Source: Deltaproteobacteria bacterium
Lineage (GTDB): Bacteria; Desulfobacterota; Desulfobaccia; Desulfobaccales; Desulfobaccaceae
NCBI GenBank assembly: GCA_016874895.1
Contig: VGSX01000063.1
Span: forward strand, 1-14,603
Direction of reading: 5' to 3'
DNA: 14,603 nucleotides
In this document: positions 5,387-12,953 of the stretch, one piece after another
Layout of the letters: each line of letters begins with the position of its first letter
How positions within the stretch are numbered: the stretch's first letter is position 1
Notes under the pieces: model-generated
The model's input: only the letters and a program-made list of their open reading frames with translations
Databases searched by the model: none
Told to the model about the DNA's origin: nothing
Translations under genes and position numbers: made by a program

Positions 5387-5483
5387 GTCATCCCAAGGAT
5401 GACCGCCAGCCAGTTGGCATAACTTGGCTGACAGTCATATTAATTACACATCCCGGCGAGACAAGCACGACAGAATAATTCTG
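5387..5483. promoter_or_regulatory. Cluster of inverted repeats in the leader of the first kinase gene
   Basis: Three palindromes lie between the likely transcription start and the ATG. GTCATCC-CAA-GGATGAC (5387-5403) is perfect. ATGACCGCCAGCCA (5399-5412) faces TGGCTGACAGTCAT (5425-5438) with 2 mismatches in 14. CAGAAT-A-ATTCTG (5471-5483) is perfect. The first two share bases and so could form alternative hairpins. Regulator operators or RNA structure are both possible. Confidence 0.5.
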
Positions 5484-5505
5484 CCGACAGGCGAAAGGTT
5501 TTCTC

Positions 5506-7197
5506 ATGGCGGATCATCAGTACAAAAAGCTCGGTTTTAATATTGCAATGACCATCATCATTTTTTGCGTCTCGCCGCTGCTGATCCTGGGTATAGTTCT
5601 GTATATGCACTTCAGCAATCAGTATGAAATGAGAATGATGGAAACCTTGCGGACCCTGGCCGAGAACCGCCGGGGCGCCCTCAACCTGTTTTTCGATGAG
5701 CGTATTGCCCAGCTGGTTACCTTGGGTTACACCAACACCCTGGAACAGATGAGCAACGAAGAATTTCTCGGGAAAGCTTTTGATGTCATGCAGCGACGTT
5801 CCCGATCCTTCATCGATCTGGGCGTCATCGACCAGGAAGGCAATCACCTGGCCTACGTGGGGCCCTACCGCGAGATTCTCAAAGGGGTGAATTATAAACA
5901 TGAAGAGTGGTTTTACGCCGTCAAGAACACCGGGGAATATGTCAGTGATATCTTTTTGGGATTTCGCAAAATGCCCCATTTTATCATCGCAATTTTGGTG
6001 CGAGGCAAGACGGAAAACTGGGTTTTACGGGCCACCATCAACTCTGATGTCCTCCAGGATATTGTCGACGCAGCCCAGATCGGCAAGACCGGGGACGCTT
6101 TTATTATCAACCGGGATAATATCCTGCAGACCAAACCCCGGTTCCGGGGGGAAGTTATGGAGCCGGCCCCGGGCCCGGATTTCTCCAAAACCATGACCTT
6201 CACTGAAGAACTGCTGCCCTCCAACGGAGAGAAGCGTTTATATGCCGCGGTGCCCTTGAAATCAAAACAGTGGGTGCTGGTGATCGGGGAGGACCCCAAA
6301 GAAGTTCTGGCCCCGTTGCTCCGGGCCAAGTATATTGTGGGCTTTCTGGTGCTGGCAGGCATCTTTGTGATCAGCAGCGTGGCGGTCTATACCACCCGGC
6401 ATCTGATGCAGCAATTAATCATCAGCGACCAGAAAAAGGCGGCCGCGGATGAACTGCTCATGCAGTCCAGCAAAATGGCGGCGCTGGGCAAGATGGCGGC
6501 CGGCATCGCCCATGAAATCAACAATCCTTTGGCGGTTATTGCCGAAAAGGCCGGCTGGCTCAAGGACCTGCTGGCCGAAGAGGACATGGCTCACAGTCCT
6601 AATCTGCAGGAATTTCAGGATACCCTGAACCGCATCGAATATCACGTGGACCGGGCCAAGAAAGTAACCCACCGCCTCCTGGGTTTTGCCCGCCGCATGG
6701 AACCGGTGATAGAGAATGTGGATATCAATAAGGTGCTGGACGAAAGCGTCGGCTTCCTGGAAAACGAAGCCCGCTTCCTGAATATCAACATCCAGAAAGA
6801 TCTTGATGCCAACCTGCCCATCATAAAAAGTGATACCACTCAATTGCAGCAGGTCTTTCTCAATATCCTGAACAACGCCATCGACGCCATCGGCAGAAAC
6901 GGCGAAATAAACATAAAAACAAAGTACTTGCCGAGAAATAATCTGGTGGCCATCGAAATCGCCGATAACGGCCCCGGTATCCCCAAGGAAGTCCTGAGCA
7001 AAATCTTCGATCCGTTTTTTACCACCAAAGAAGTGGGACAGGGGACCGGTCTGGGGTTGTCCATTTCCTACGGCATCATCGAGAAATTGGGCGGCAATAT
7101 TAAGGTGGCCAGCGAACCGGACCAGGGTACGACTTTTACCATTATTTTACCGGTGAGCGAACCGGGAACCCGGGCCCACCACTTAGCCGGATATTAG
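5506..7197 (+). CDS. Membrane sensor histidine kinase with extracytoplasmic Cache-like domain (HK1)
   Basis: A 563 aa sensor kinase. A first membrane helix (about 11-36) is followed by a periplasmic domain of about 235 residues with dCache-like features (FIDLGVIDQEGNHLAYVGPY, WFYAV, then GKTGDAFIINRDN). A second helix lies at about 276-297. The cytoplasmic part has a HisKA domain with H-box AAGIAHEINNPLAVI (phospho-acceptor His336), N-box around Asn456-457, G1 DNGPGIP (from Asp487), F-box IFDPFFTTK and G2 GTGLGLSI (from Gly513). No HAMP or PAS domain is evident between membrane and HisKA. The ATG at 5506 has AAAGG upstream. The ligand is unknown; Cache domains usually bind small molecules such as organic or amino acids. 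The partner is probably the receiver protein encoded 143 nt downstream. Confidence 0.92.
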   Translation: MADHQYKKLGFNIAMTIIIFCVSPLLILGIVLYMHFSNQYEMRMMETLRTLAENRRGALNLFFDERIAQLVTLGYTNTLEQMSNEEFLGKAFDVMQRRSRSFIDLGVIDQEGNHLAYVGPYREILKGVNYKHEEWFYAVKNTGEYVSDIFLGFRKMPHFIIAILVRGKTENWVLRATINSDVLQDIVDAAQIGKTGDAFIINRDNILQTKPRFRGEVMEPAPGPDFSKTMTFTEELLPSNGEKRLYAAVPLKSKQWVLVIGEDPKEVLAPLLRAKYIVGFLVLAGIFVISSVAVYTTRHLMQQLIISDQKKAAADELLMQSSKMAALGKMAAGIAHEINNPLAVIAEKAGWLKDLLAEEDMAHSPNLQEFQDTLNRIEYHVDRAKKVTHRLLGFARRMEPVIENVDINKVLDESVGFLENEARFLNINIQKDLDANLPIIKSDTTQLQQVFLNILNNAIDAIGRNGEINIKTKYLPRNNLVAIEIADNGPGIPKEVLSKIFDPFFTTKEVGQGTGLGLSISYGIIEKLGGNIKVASEPDQGTTFTIILPVSEPGTRAHHLAGY

Positions 7198-7234
7198 CAG
7201 GAACGAGAGCTCCAGTGAACCGATGGCGAAGTAT

Positions 7235-7299
7235 GGGGTCGCTAAACACTTGTGCCGCACCAAGCCAGGCAACGGCGGCCCGGAGACTGAACCGACCCC
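7235..7299 (+). ncRNA. Possible structured leader upstream of the first receiver gene
   Basis: GGGGTCG (7235-7241) pairs perfectly with CGACCCC (7293-7299), enclosing about 50 nt that can form at least one smaller hairpin (CTTGTG/CACCAAG, 7249-7264). It sits in the 143 nt gap between HK1 and RR1 and ends about 40 nt before the RR1 start. I could not match it to a known riboswitch class; it may be only a chance stem. Confidence 0.25.
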
Positions 7300-7340
7300 T
7301 TGGCTGGCAGTGATGTAAACACCGGAAAGAGGATTGATCT

Positions 7341-7733
7341 ATGGATAATTTTAAAGTGTTGCTGGTGGACGATGAAGATGATTTCCGGGAAACCCTCCAA
7401 AAGCGTCTGCGTAACCGCAAATTGCAGGTAGAGGGCGCTGAAAACGGCTATAAGGCTTTGGAAATGCTGCAATCCCAGGATTTTGACGTAGTCATCCTGG
7501 ACGTCAAAATGCCCGGCATGGATGGTATTCAAACCTTGCAGGAAATAAAAATTAAGAAACCCGAGGTGGAGGTCATCATGCTCACCGGACATGCCTCGGT
7601 GGAATCCGGTATCCAGGGGATGCAGTTGGGGGCCTTCGATTATGTCATGAAGCCCGTCCCCCTGGACGAACTCCTGGACAAGATGCGCCAGGCCTACGAG
7701 CGCAAGACCATGCGGGCCAGCCATGGCGGGTAG
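7341..7733 (+). CDS. Receiver-only response regulator (RR1)
   Basis: A 130 aa CheY-like protein consisting of a single receiver domain. The acidic pocket is Asp10-Asp11 (LLVDDEDD), the phospho-acceptor Asp54 (VILDVKMPGMDG), the switch Thr82 (MLTGHAS) and the conserved Lys104 (VMKP). No DNA-binding or enzymatic output domain follows; the protein ends in a short basic tail ERKTMRASHGG. Output is therefore by protein contact, or this is an intermediate in a phosphorelay. The ATG at 7341 has GAAAGAGG upstream. It lies between two histidine kinases and is likely phosphorylated by HK1; the tail closely resembles that of RR2. Confidence 0.92.
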   Translation: MDNFKVLLVDDEDDFRETLQKRLRNRKLQVEGAENGYKALEMLQSQDFDVVILDVKMPGMDGIQTLQEIKIKKPEVEVIMLTGHASVESGIQGMQLGAFDYVMKPVPLDELLDKMRQAYERKTMRASHGG

Positions 7734-7821
7734 CTTGGGCCGGCGCCACAAACGGGCCTTGCCTTAAGTTTCCTCCCTTATTTCGCCTCTCCACGGCGGA
7801 GAGAAGATTATCGGATGAGGG

Positions 7822-8757
7822 GTGCAGCAAAACTTCCCTCTGGCGACAACCTTAGGCGTCTGGGCCTTTATGGCGCTGACCGCCATCATCGGGGCAACCC
7901 TGCTTCTCACCGGATATGTCTGGGGAGGGACGGCAGTCTGGCTCTGGGCGGCCCTGGCGTACTTTCTCATTTCCCGATATGCCAGCCAGACTGCCGCTGC
8001 GGTCCAGCAGGGTTTTGTGACGGGCGAACAACTGCTGCAGGCCCAAAAGCTGGCCGCCCTGGGGGAACTGGCCGCCGGCCTGGCCCATGAAATCAACAAT
8101 CCCTTGGCCATCATCCGTCAGGAAGCCGAGTACGCCCAGTTTGTCCTGAAAAAATCAACCATCGGCGATAGCCCGGAACTGCTGGAGGTCAGGGATTCGC
8201 TCCGGGAGATAATTACCCAAGTGGACCGAAGTCGGGAGATCACCCAGAATCTCCTGAACTTTGCCCGGAAACGGGAACCGGTGCTCCAACAGGTGGAAAT
8301 CAATCGTTTAATCGAGGACATGGTACGCCTGGTGGAGAAGGAAGCCAGGAACAAAAATATCCATCTCCAGCGGCATTATGACCCCGACCTGCCGGTGGTG
8401 ACCAGCGATCCGCCCCTGCTGCGACAGGTGATCCTCAACCTGTTGAATAACGCCTCCTATGCCATCGGTGCGGATGGGGAAATCACCGTGGCCACCCGGA
8501 CTCTTCCCAACCGGGAAATTCTCATCACGGTGGCGGATACCGGCCCGGGCATCGCCCCGGAAGTACTCCCAAAGATATTTGACCCATTTTTCACTACTAA
8601 ACCCCAGGGCAAAGGCACCGGCCTGGGGCTGGCCATCTGCCACGGCATTATTCAGAAGCTGGGAGGGCGCATTAGCTCGACCAGCGAACCCGGACGCGGC
8701 GCCACTTTTGCCGTCACCCTGCCTCTCTCGGCACAATCTCAGGAGCAGCCCGCATGA
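7822..8757 (+). CDS. Membrane-anchored histidine kinase without a sensor domain (HK2)
   Basis: A 311 aa kinase with two N-terminal membrane helices (about 9-30 and 36-52) joined by a very short loop, so there is no room for a periplasmic sensor. The cytoplasmic part has the H-box LAAGLAHEINNPLAII (His89), N-box LNLLNNASYAI, G1 ADTGPGI (Asp239), IFDPFFTTK and G2 GTGLGLAI (from Gly265). It is clearly similar to HK1 over the whole catalytic region (for example ALGKMAAGIAHEINNPLAV against ALGELAAGLAHEINNPLAI). The start is GTG 7822: the frame is closed by TGA at 7816-7818, so it is the earliest option, with GATGAGG placed tightly before it. An ATG at 7870 would clip the first helix. Its stop overlaps the RR2 start (ATGA). 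Confidence 0.9.
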   Translation: MQQNFPLATTLGVWAFMALTAIIGATLLLTGYVWGGTAVWLWAALAYFLISRYASQTAAAVQQGFVTGEQLLQAQKLAALGELAAGLAHEINNPLAIIRQEAEYAQFVLKKSTIGDSPELLEVRDSLREIITQVDRSREITQNLLNFARKREPVLQQVEINRLIEDMVRLVEKEARNKNIHLQRHYDPDLPVVTSDPPLLRQVILNLLNNASYAIGADGEITVATRTLPNREILITVADTGPGIAPEVLPKIFDPFFTTKPQGKGTGLGLAICHGIIQKLGGRISSTSEPGRGATFAVTLPLSAQSQEQPA

Positions 8758-9191
8758 TCCCCACACCGAAAATATTACTCGTGGACGATGAAGACCGATT
8801 CCGCACCACCATGCGCAAATTGCTCACCGGGCACGGACTGGACGTCACCGATGTGGACAGTGGCCACAAGGCCCTGACGGCATTGGCCTCCCAAGACTTT
8901 GACGTCATCGTCCTGGACCTGAGGATGCCCGATATGGACGGCATCAACACCCTCAAAGCCATGAAAGATATAAACCCCGATCTGGAAGTCATCATCCTCA
9001 CCGGCCATGCCTCCTTGGATGACGCCATGGAAATCATGCAACTGGGCGGCACCGAATACCTCCTTAAACCCTGCTCCGTGGAGGCGCTTTTGGACAAGAT
9101 CGAAATCGCCTTTGAACGCAAGACCATCCGGGAGACTCACGGCCCCCAGAGGCGTAGCGAGATCCCGGAACCGGAGGAGCGTGACCAGTGA
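8754..9191 (+). CDS. Receiver-only response regulator (RR2)
   Basis: A 145 aa single receiver domain. Conserved residues are Asp11-Asp12, the phospho-acceptor Asp55 (VIVLDLRMPDMDG), Thr83 (ILTGHAS) and Lys105 (LKP). The C-terminal extension is short and charged (ERKTIRETHG, then Arg/Glu-rich), with no output domain. It overlaps HK2 by 4 bp (ATGA), so the two are translationally coupled and very probably cognate. Sequence and tail resemble RR1 (DELLDKMRQAYERKTMR against EALLDKIEIAFERKTIR), indicating that the kinase/receiver pair arose by duplication. What the protein controls is not visible here. Confidence 0.92.
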   Translation: MIPTPKILLVDDEDRFRTTMRKLLTGHGLDVTDVDSGHKALTALASQDFDVIVLDLRMPDMDGINTLKAMKDINPDLEVIILTGHASLDDAMEIMQLGGTEYLLKPCSVEALLDKIEIAFERKTIRETHGPQRRSEIPEPEERDQ

Positions 9192-9205
9192 GTCCTGCCC
9201 TCTGC

Positions 9206-9233
9206 CGGGGTGGAATCTCGCCCCGTCGTTTTT
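9206..9233 (+). terminator. Probable intrinsic terminator after RR2
   Basis: CGGGGUGG (9206-9213) can pair with UUCGCCCCG-side bases 9218-9225 (8 pairs including two G-U) around an AAUC loop. The stem is followed after 4 nt by TTTTT (9229-9233). It lies 15 nt beyond the RR2 stop and fits the end of the two-component transcript. Confidence 0.5.
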
Positions 9234-9302
9234 AATTAGCATTACATAGGTTCTCAGCTAACAACAATCAGCCTGTTTCACCCAGTCAGGAAAAGTCTTG
9301 TT

Positions 9303-9324
9303 GCACAGGTTAGAAAGCCTGTGC
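9303..9324. repeat. Short hairpin repeat GCACAGG/CCTGTGC
   Basis: GCACAGG (9303-9309) and CCTGTGC (9318-9324) form a perfect 7 bp stem with an 8 nt loop, and no T-run follows. It lies in a gene-free spacer (9234-9520) that otherwise contains only AT-rich sequence (about 9420-9455) and no clear promoter. Confidence 0.5.
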
Positions 9325-9520
9325 CACCGGATTTTCGTTAGTTTAGGGGAACGCTTGTTTCCCATCGGGGTGGACACAAGTGGCCATGATCCTTCAGGTC
9401 GGATGTAGGGCCATTATTCTACTGTTATTTATATATGTTACAAAAATCTTTTAATCTTGCAAAGGAATCTTGCCTTGTCAATGAGGAATATGTTAATGTA
9501 TGTCAGGAGGTGAAAAGTGT

Positions 9521-9775
9521 ATGCGGCCCTATAACCGGTGGCTGTTTCACGAGCATTTTGAGTTGGTGCTAACTATAAGTAATTTATATAAAAAATTGCC
9601 AACTCCCAATCTCCTGGAAATTCTCAATCTGCATTTCGCCAAACCGGTGCCCCCCGCGGACCTTGTTACCTCTCTGAATCTGCCCCCCTGGTCGAAATAC
9701 GACGTGGATTCTCTGGCCGAGGATTTCCGCCTGATGTTTATCCACCTCCCCCAAGAAACCTCCTCGCGGCTCTGA
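9521..9775 (+). CDS. Small protein of unknown function
   Basis: An 84 aa cytoplasmic protein, not recognised. It is mixed alpha with several Leu-rich stretches (FELVLTISNLYKKL, LLEILNLHF) and Pro-containing turns, and has no Cys, signal peptide or membrane helix. A near-perfect ribosome site AGGAGGTGA (9505-9513) precedes the ATG at 9521 by 7 nt. An in-frame ATG at 9500 lies upstream of that site and is rejected. The gene stands alone between the RR2 terminator region and the convergent ROK kinase gene, whose stop is about 20 nt away. Confidence 0.65.
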   Translation: MRPYNRWLFHEHFELVLTISNLYKKLPTPNLLEILNLHFAKPVPPADLVTSLNLPPWSKYDVDSLAEDFRLMFIHLPQETSSRL

Positions 9776-9796
9776 AACTCAGCGGGCCGGCACTTT

Positions 9797-10804
9797 TCAT
9801 AATCCTAGATCCCATGCCATCCGGGCGGCCCCCAGGAGCCCGGCATTATCGTCCAGCATCGCGGGTCTCACGCTGATGTCGGACCGTCTGAAAAAGGTCA
9901 GCCTTTTCTCAAGTTCCGCATCCAGGGCGCCGATGAACTGATCCCAGGCCCGGGCGAACTTGCCGCCTAAAATGATGGTTTGCAGGCCTAAAAGATGCAC
10001 CACATCGGCGATGGCGATGCCCAGAGCCCGTCCCACCCGCTGGAAAGCCCGTTGGGCCAGAGGGTCTCCCGCCACCGCAGCCTGGTGGATTAAATAAGCG
10101 GAAAATTCCTGGGGGGTCTGACGCCAAGGGGCCTGGAGGCTTGATGCGGCTCCTGCCTCTAACTGGGCTGCGACCCACTCCACCGTCCAGCTTGCCGAGG
10201 CCAAAGTTTCCAGACAGCCATAGTTGCCGCAATTGCAGCGTTCCCCTTCCGGGTCTATGGTGATATGGCCGATTTCGGCTGCGGTGCCCTTCCCGCCGCG
10301 CCACAGCTTGTTGTCCAGCACCAGGCCACCTCCCACTCCGGTCCCGAGAGTCATGCCCAGCAGGTTTTTTTCCCCCCGCCCGGCGCCCAGATAATGCTCT
10401 CCCAGGGCAAAGAGATTGGCGTCATTATCAATGACCACCGGCCAAGGCACCAGCCGGCCGAGTTCTGACCCCAGCATGGCCCCATCCAGCTCCGGGACAT
10501 TGGGCGCCTTGACCACCCGCCCGGTGTCAGGTTCCACCAGCCCCGGAATCCCGATGCCCACGGCTCGAATATGCCCCGGCTCGATCCCGGCCGCGGCGGT
10601 CGACTCCCGCATGGCGGTGGCCATCTGCCCCATGAGAACTTCTTTGCCCTCCCCTACGGCGGTGGGCTGGGACTGGCGCTGGATGATTTCCCCATGGGGA
10701 GTTATCAGGGCCAGACGAAAGTTGGTCCCCCCCAGGTCCGCGGCCAGGACCAGAGCTTCTCGCTTATCAAGACAGGACTTACTTTTTTTCACATCTGCCG
10801 TCAT
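9797..10804 (-). CDS. ROK family sugar kinase (glucokinase-like)
   Basis: A 335 aa cytoplasmic kinase of the ROK family, which phosphorylates glucose or a related hexose with ATP. The ATP phosphate loop is DLGGTNFR (23-30), the catalytic base is in DNDAN (Asp128) and the second phosphate-contact loop is GTGVGGG (154-160). The ROK zinc motif is complete: EIGHITIDPEG (His180) and CNCGNYGCLE (Cys190, 192, 197). The absence of an N-terminal helix-turn-helix argues against a NagC-type repressor. ATG at 10804 follows AAAAGGG; an upstream in-frame TTG at 10831 would lie in the heptamer repeat and is less likely. It is last on the minus-strand run MFS-tsaC-ROK. Glucose is the likeliest substrate but ManNAc or fructose kinases look alike. 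Confidence 0.88.
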   Translation of the reverse strand: MTADVKKSKSCLDKREALVLAADLGGTNFRLALITPHGEIIQRQSQPTAVGEGKEVLMGQMATAMRESTAAAGIEPGHIRAVGIGIPGLVEPDTGRVVKAPNVPELDGAMLGSELGRLVPWPVVIDNDANLFALGEHYLGAGRGEKNLLGMTLGTGVGGGLVLDNKLWRGGKGTAAEIGHITIDPEGERCNCGNYGCLETLASASWTVEWVAAQLEAGAASSLQAPWRQTPQEFSAYLIHQAAVAGDPLAQRAFQRVGRALGIAIADVVHLLGLQTIILGGKFARAWDQFIGALDAELEKRLTFFRRSDISVRPAMLDDNAGLLGAARMAWDLGL

Positions 10805-10825
10805 ATCTTCAACCCTTTTTAAAAA

Positions 10826-10860
10826 GTTCAAAGTTCAAAGTTTAAGGTTCAAGGTTCAAA
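10826..10860 (+). repeat. Heptanucleotide tandem repeat (5 units of GTTCAAR type)
   Basis: GTTCAAA, GTTCAAA, GTTTAAG, GTTCAAG, GTTCAAA: five in-register 7 bp units, 21 nt upstream of the ROK kinase start codon (on the minus strand). Confidence 0.9.
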
Positions 10861-10926
10861 AAGGCCGTAGGGCTGGAAGGCAAAGCACCACCCGCCTTTC
10901 AGGTGTTGTCAGTGAGTCGGCAGCCA

Positions 10927-11568
10927 TCAGGAAATGATTCTCCCCACGCGTTTTGCCAAATCAGGCAGACCGATGGCCCCGGCCCTGATTATTCGGGGAG
11001 GATCCTGAACTACATTCAGGATGGTGGATGGCAGGCCGCCAAGGCAGGGGCCGTCGGCTAAAATCAACTCAATGGCATTTCCCAGTTCCCGTTCCACCTG
11101 CTCCGCCTGCAGCAGGGGCGGGCGTCCCGAGAGGTTGGCGCTGGTCCCGGTGAGAGGTCCACCATAGAGCAGGGGCAGGCGCCGGGCCAGGAAATGCCCG
11201 GATTGGCGCACGCCGATGGTGTCGCTCCCCCCGGTTAAGTACCGGGACAGGCCGGGACGGGCAGGCATAATAAGCGTCAGCGGGCCGGGCCAGAAGGCCG
11301 CCATTAAGGGGACGGCCAGAGGGGGAATTTCCCGGGCTACCCGGGCCACCATGGCGCAGTCCGCCACGAGCACCAAAAGAGCCTTGGCTTCCGGCCTGTC
11401 TTTGATGGCCATGAGCCGCTCCAGGGATTTTTCCTGGAAGGGGTCCACCATGAGCGCATAAAAAGTCTCGGTGGGGCAGGCCACGACGCCCCCCGCTTCC
11501 AGAACCCGGACTGCTTTTTTTAAGGCGCCATCCTCCGCCGGATGCCGCCAGGTGACAATCTCTGCCAT
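10927..11568 (-). CDS. tsaC: L-threonylcarbamoyladenylate synthase (TsaC/Sua5/YrdC family)
   Basis: A 213 aa single-domain YrdC protein. The family makes threonylcarbamoyl-AMP from threonine, bicarbonate and ATP, the first step of the t6A37 modification in ANN-decoding tRNAs. Visible motifs: CPTETFYAL (31-39; the usual form is PTDTVYGL), KDRPEAK (56-62, the K-x-R nucleotide site), PGPLTLI (95-100), TSANLSG (142-148) and STILNV (181-186). No Sua5 C-terminal domain is present. The Gly-to-Ala change after PTETFY and Gln-Ser in IGVRQSG are departures from the usual consensus, so a YciO-like paralogue cannot be excluded. The ATG at 11568 has no strong ribosome site. It lies between the MFS and ROK genes on the same strand. 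Confidence 0.85.
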   Translation of the reverse strand: MAEIVTWRHPAEDGALKKAVRVLEAGGVVACPTETFYALMVDPFQEKSLERLMAIKDRPEAKALLVLVADCAMVARVAREIPPLAVPLMAAFWPGPLTLIMPARPGLSRYLTGGSDTIGVRQSGHFLARRLPLLYGGPLTGTSANLSGRPPLLQAEQVERELGNAIELILADGPCLGGLPSTILNVVQDPPRIIRAGAIGLPDLAKRVGRIIS

Positions 11569-11680
11569 AATTAATCATAACTGTGGTTTGGGTGGATTGA
11601 CAAGAATTTCCCGGCAGAACTAACCGTTTCGCATTTAAAGGGACAAGGAACAGGGCGGCCGGTTCCGTTCTTGCCCCATC

Positions 11681-11701
11681 GTTGAACTTTGAACTTTAAA
11701 C
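11681..11701 (-). repeat. Heptanucleotide tandem repeat (3 units, reverse orientation)
   Basis: On the plus strand GTTGAAC, TTTGAAC, TTTAAAC; read on the minus strand as GTTTAAA, GTTCAAA, GTTCAAC. It is the same heptamer family as at 3230 and 10826, here immediately after the MFS gene stop. Confidence 0.85.
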
Positions 11702-11712
11702 CTTTACTTTTC

Positions 11713-12894
11713 TCAAACGGAAGAAGGCGACTCCAAAACAGGTGGAGTTTTCAGCCCCCAGTAAGCCAGGGGCAGGAGGCAGAGGCTGATGGCGCCGGAC
11801 ACGATGAGGGGCCATTGGTAGCCATAGGCAGCCCCTAAAGGACCGAAAATCAGGGCTCCAGCAAAGCTGCCGCTGACGCTCACCAGGCTGATGAGACTGG
11901 AGTTACCCCCGATGCGGTCCACCTTAAAGAGCCGGGCGATGGTGGTGTAGCTTTCCATAAGTATGAGGGCATCCCCGAAGCCGTGGACCACCCGCCAGAA
12001 CAGGGAAACGCCGATGATGGGAATGGTCATCAGGATATGGCCCAGCCCCGAAGTGACCAGGGCCAGGCTCAGGAACGTCAAAGGGGAGAGGCGGCCGTGC
12101 CAGGAGCGCCCGTAAACGTAAGCAGTAAGGGCCAGGACCCCGAATTCCACGGCCATGTAGAGGCCCATCCCCTGGGGGGTGAGCCCCAGGCGCTCCCGGA
12201 GGAAAAGCCCGTAACTGGTGGTTTCGGCCCCCCAATGAAGACAGAAGAGAAATAGCCAGGTGGCGAAAAAAAGCACCGGCCGGTGGCAAAAATCCCGGCC
12301 ATACTCCCATAAAGGGCTGTGATGCACGGCCAGGCGGGGCAGCCGGAAGGTGGGCAGGACCAGAAGCAGCGGCGCCAAAGCCAGAACCCTAAGAGAATCG
12401 GCAAATCCGAGATGATAGAAAAGGAATCCGCCCGCCAGGGTGCCGGTCATCATGCCGGCCATGCGCCAGGAGTTATACCGGGACAGGCTGCGCACCGCGT
12501 CCGCGCCCACGGATTTGAATAACAGGGTGTCCAGGGCGATCCTGAAGGCGTGCAGACCCAGCCCGAAACCCCAAAAAGCCGCCAGATAGGGAAGATAGCT
12601 CGTAAAATAACCCAGACCCCAGAGACAGAGGCTGCTTAATAACAAAGCCCCCCGGAGGATGGGCAGCAAGGGATAACGGTCCCCGGCCACCCCCAGCGGG
12701 AAGGTTACCAGGAGGGCGTTCAGACTGGACGCAGCAAAGAGGATGCCGATCTGCAAGCCGCTGAAAGCAAGGTTGTTTTTCAGGTGCAGGGGCAGGAAAA
12801 AAAAGACGCTGGCCATCAACAGCGACAGGGCCCAGATAAAAAATGAGGGCAGCCAGGCAGGGGAGCCCGGCGGGGGGGGTAATGCATTATTCAT
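11713..12894 (-). CDS. Major facilitator superfamily transporter
   Basis: A 393 aa integral inner-membrane protein with about 12 hydrophobic segments in two halves. The loop between helices 2 and 3 has FPLGVAGDRYPLLP, the MFS motif A (G-x3-D-R-x-G/P). A second region, VDRIGGNSSLISLVSVSGSFAGALIFGPLGAAYG, matches the pore helices of the C-terminal half. The substrate is not predictable; the sequence is of the generic MFS_1 type found in sugar, drug and peptide-effluxing members. The ATG at 12894 has only a weak ribosome site. It is the first of the minus-strand run MFS-tsaC-ROK; a sugar role because of the downstream ROK kinase is speculative, given the 144 nt and 122 nt spacers with repeats. 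Confidence 0.85.
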   Translation of the reverse strand: MNNALPPPPGSPAWLPSFFIWALSLLMASVFFFLPLHLKNNLAFSGLQIGILFAASSLNALLVTFPLGVAGDRYPLLPILRGALLLSSLCLWGLGYFTSYLPYLAAFWGFGLGLHAFRIALDTLLFKSVGADAVRSLSRYNSWRMAGMMTGTLAGGFLFYHLGFADSLRVLALAPLLLVLPTFRLPRLAVHHSPLWEYGRDFCHRPVLFFATWLFLFCLHWGAETTSYGLFLRERLGLTPQGMGLYMAVEFGVLALTAYVYGRSWHGRLSPLTFLSLALVTSGLGHILMTIPIIGVSLFWRVVHGFGDALILMESYTTIARLFKVDRIGGNSSLISLVSVSGSFAGALIFGPLGAAYGYQWPLIVSGAISLCLLPLAYWGLKTPPVLESPSSV

Positions 12895-12922
12895 GCATGA
12901 AATTTTCGGCCATAGGCAAAAT

Positions 12923-12950
12923 GGGTTATGGGTTATGGGTTATGGGTTAT
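12923..12950 (+). repeat. Perfect heptanucleotide tandem repeat (GGGTTAT x4)
   Basis: Four identical GGGTTAT units directly upstream of the MFS transporter start (minus strand). The period (7) is the same as the GTTCAAA-type repeats elsewhere in the window, but the unit sequence differs. Confidence 0.95.
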
Positions 12951-12953
12951 GAA

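Noticed and set aside
7235..7299. GEMM-type c-di-GMP or other known riboswitch
   Set aside because: Conserved GEMM sequence elements are absent; only a general stem-loop can be supported.
9470..9500. Promoter for the 84 aa gene (TTGCCT or TTGTCA boxes)
   Set aside because: No -10 box at acceptable spacing (the best are 12-13 nt away), so I did not list it.
10826..10860. Heptamer arrays as a CRISPR-like array
   Set aside because: The units are 7 bp and contiguous without spacers, and no cas gene is present.
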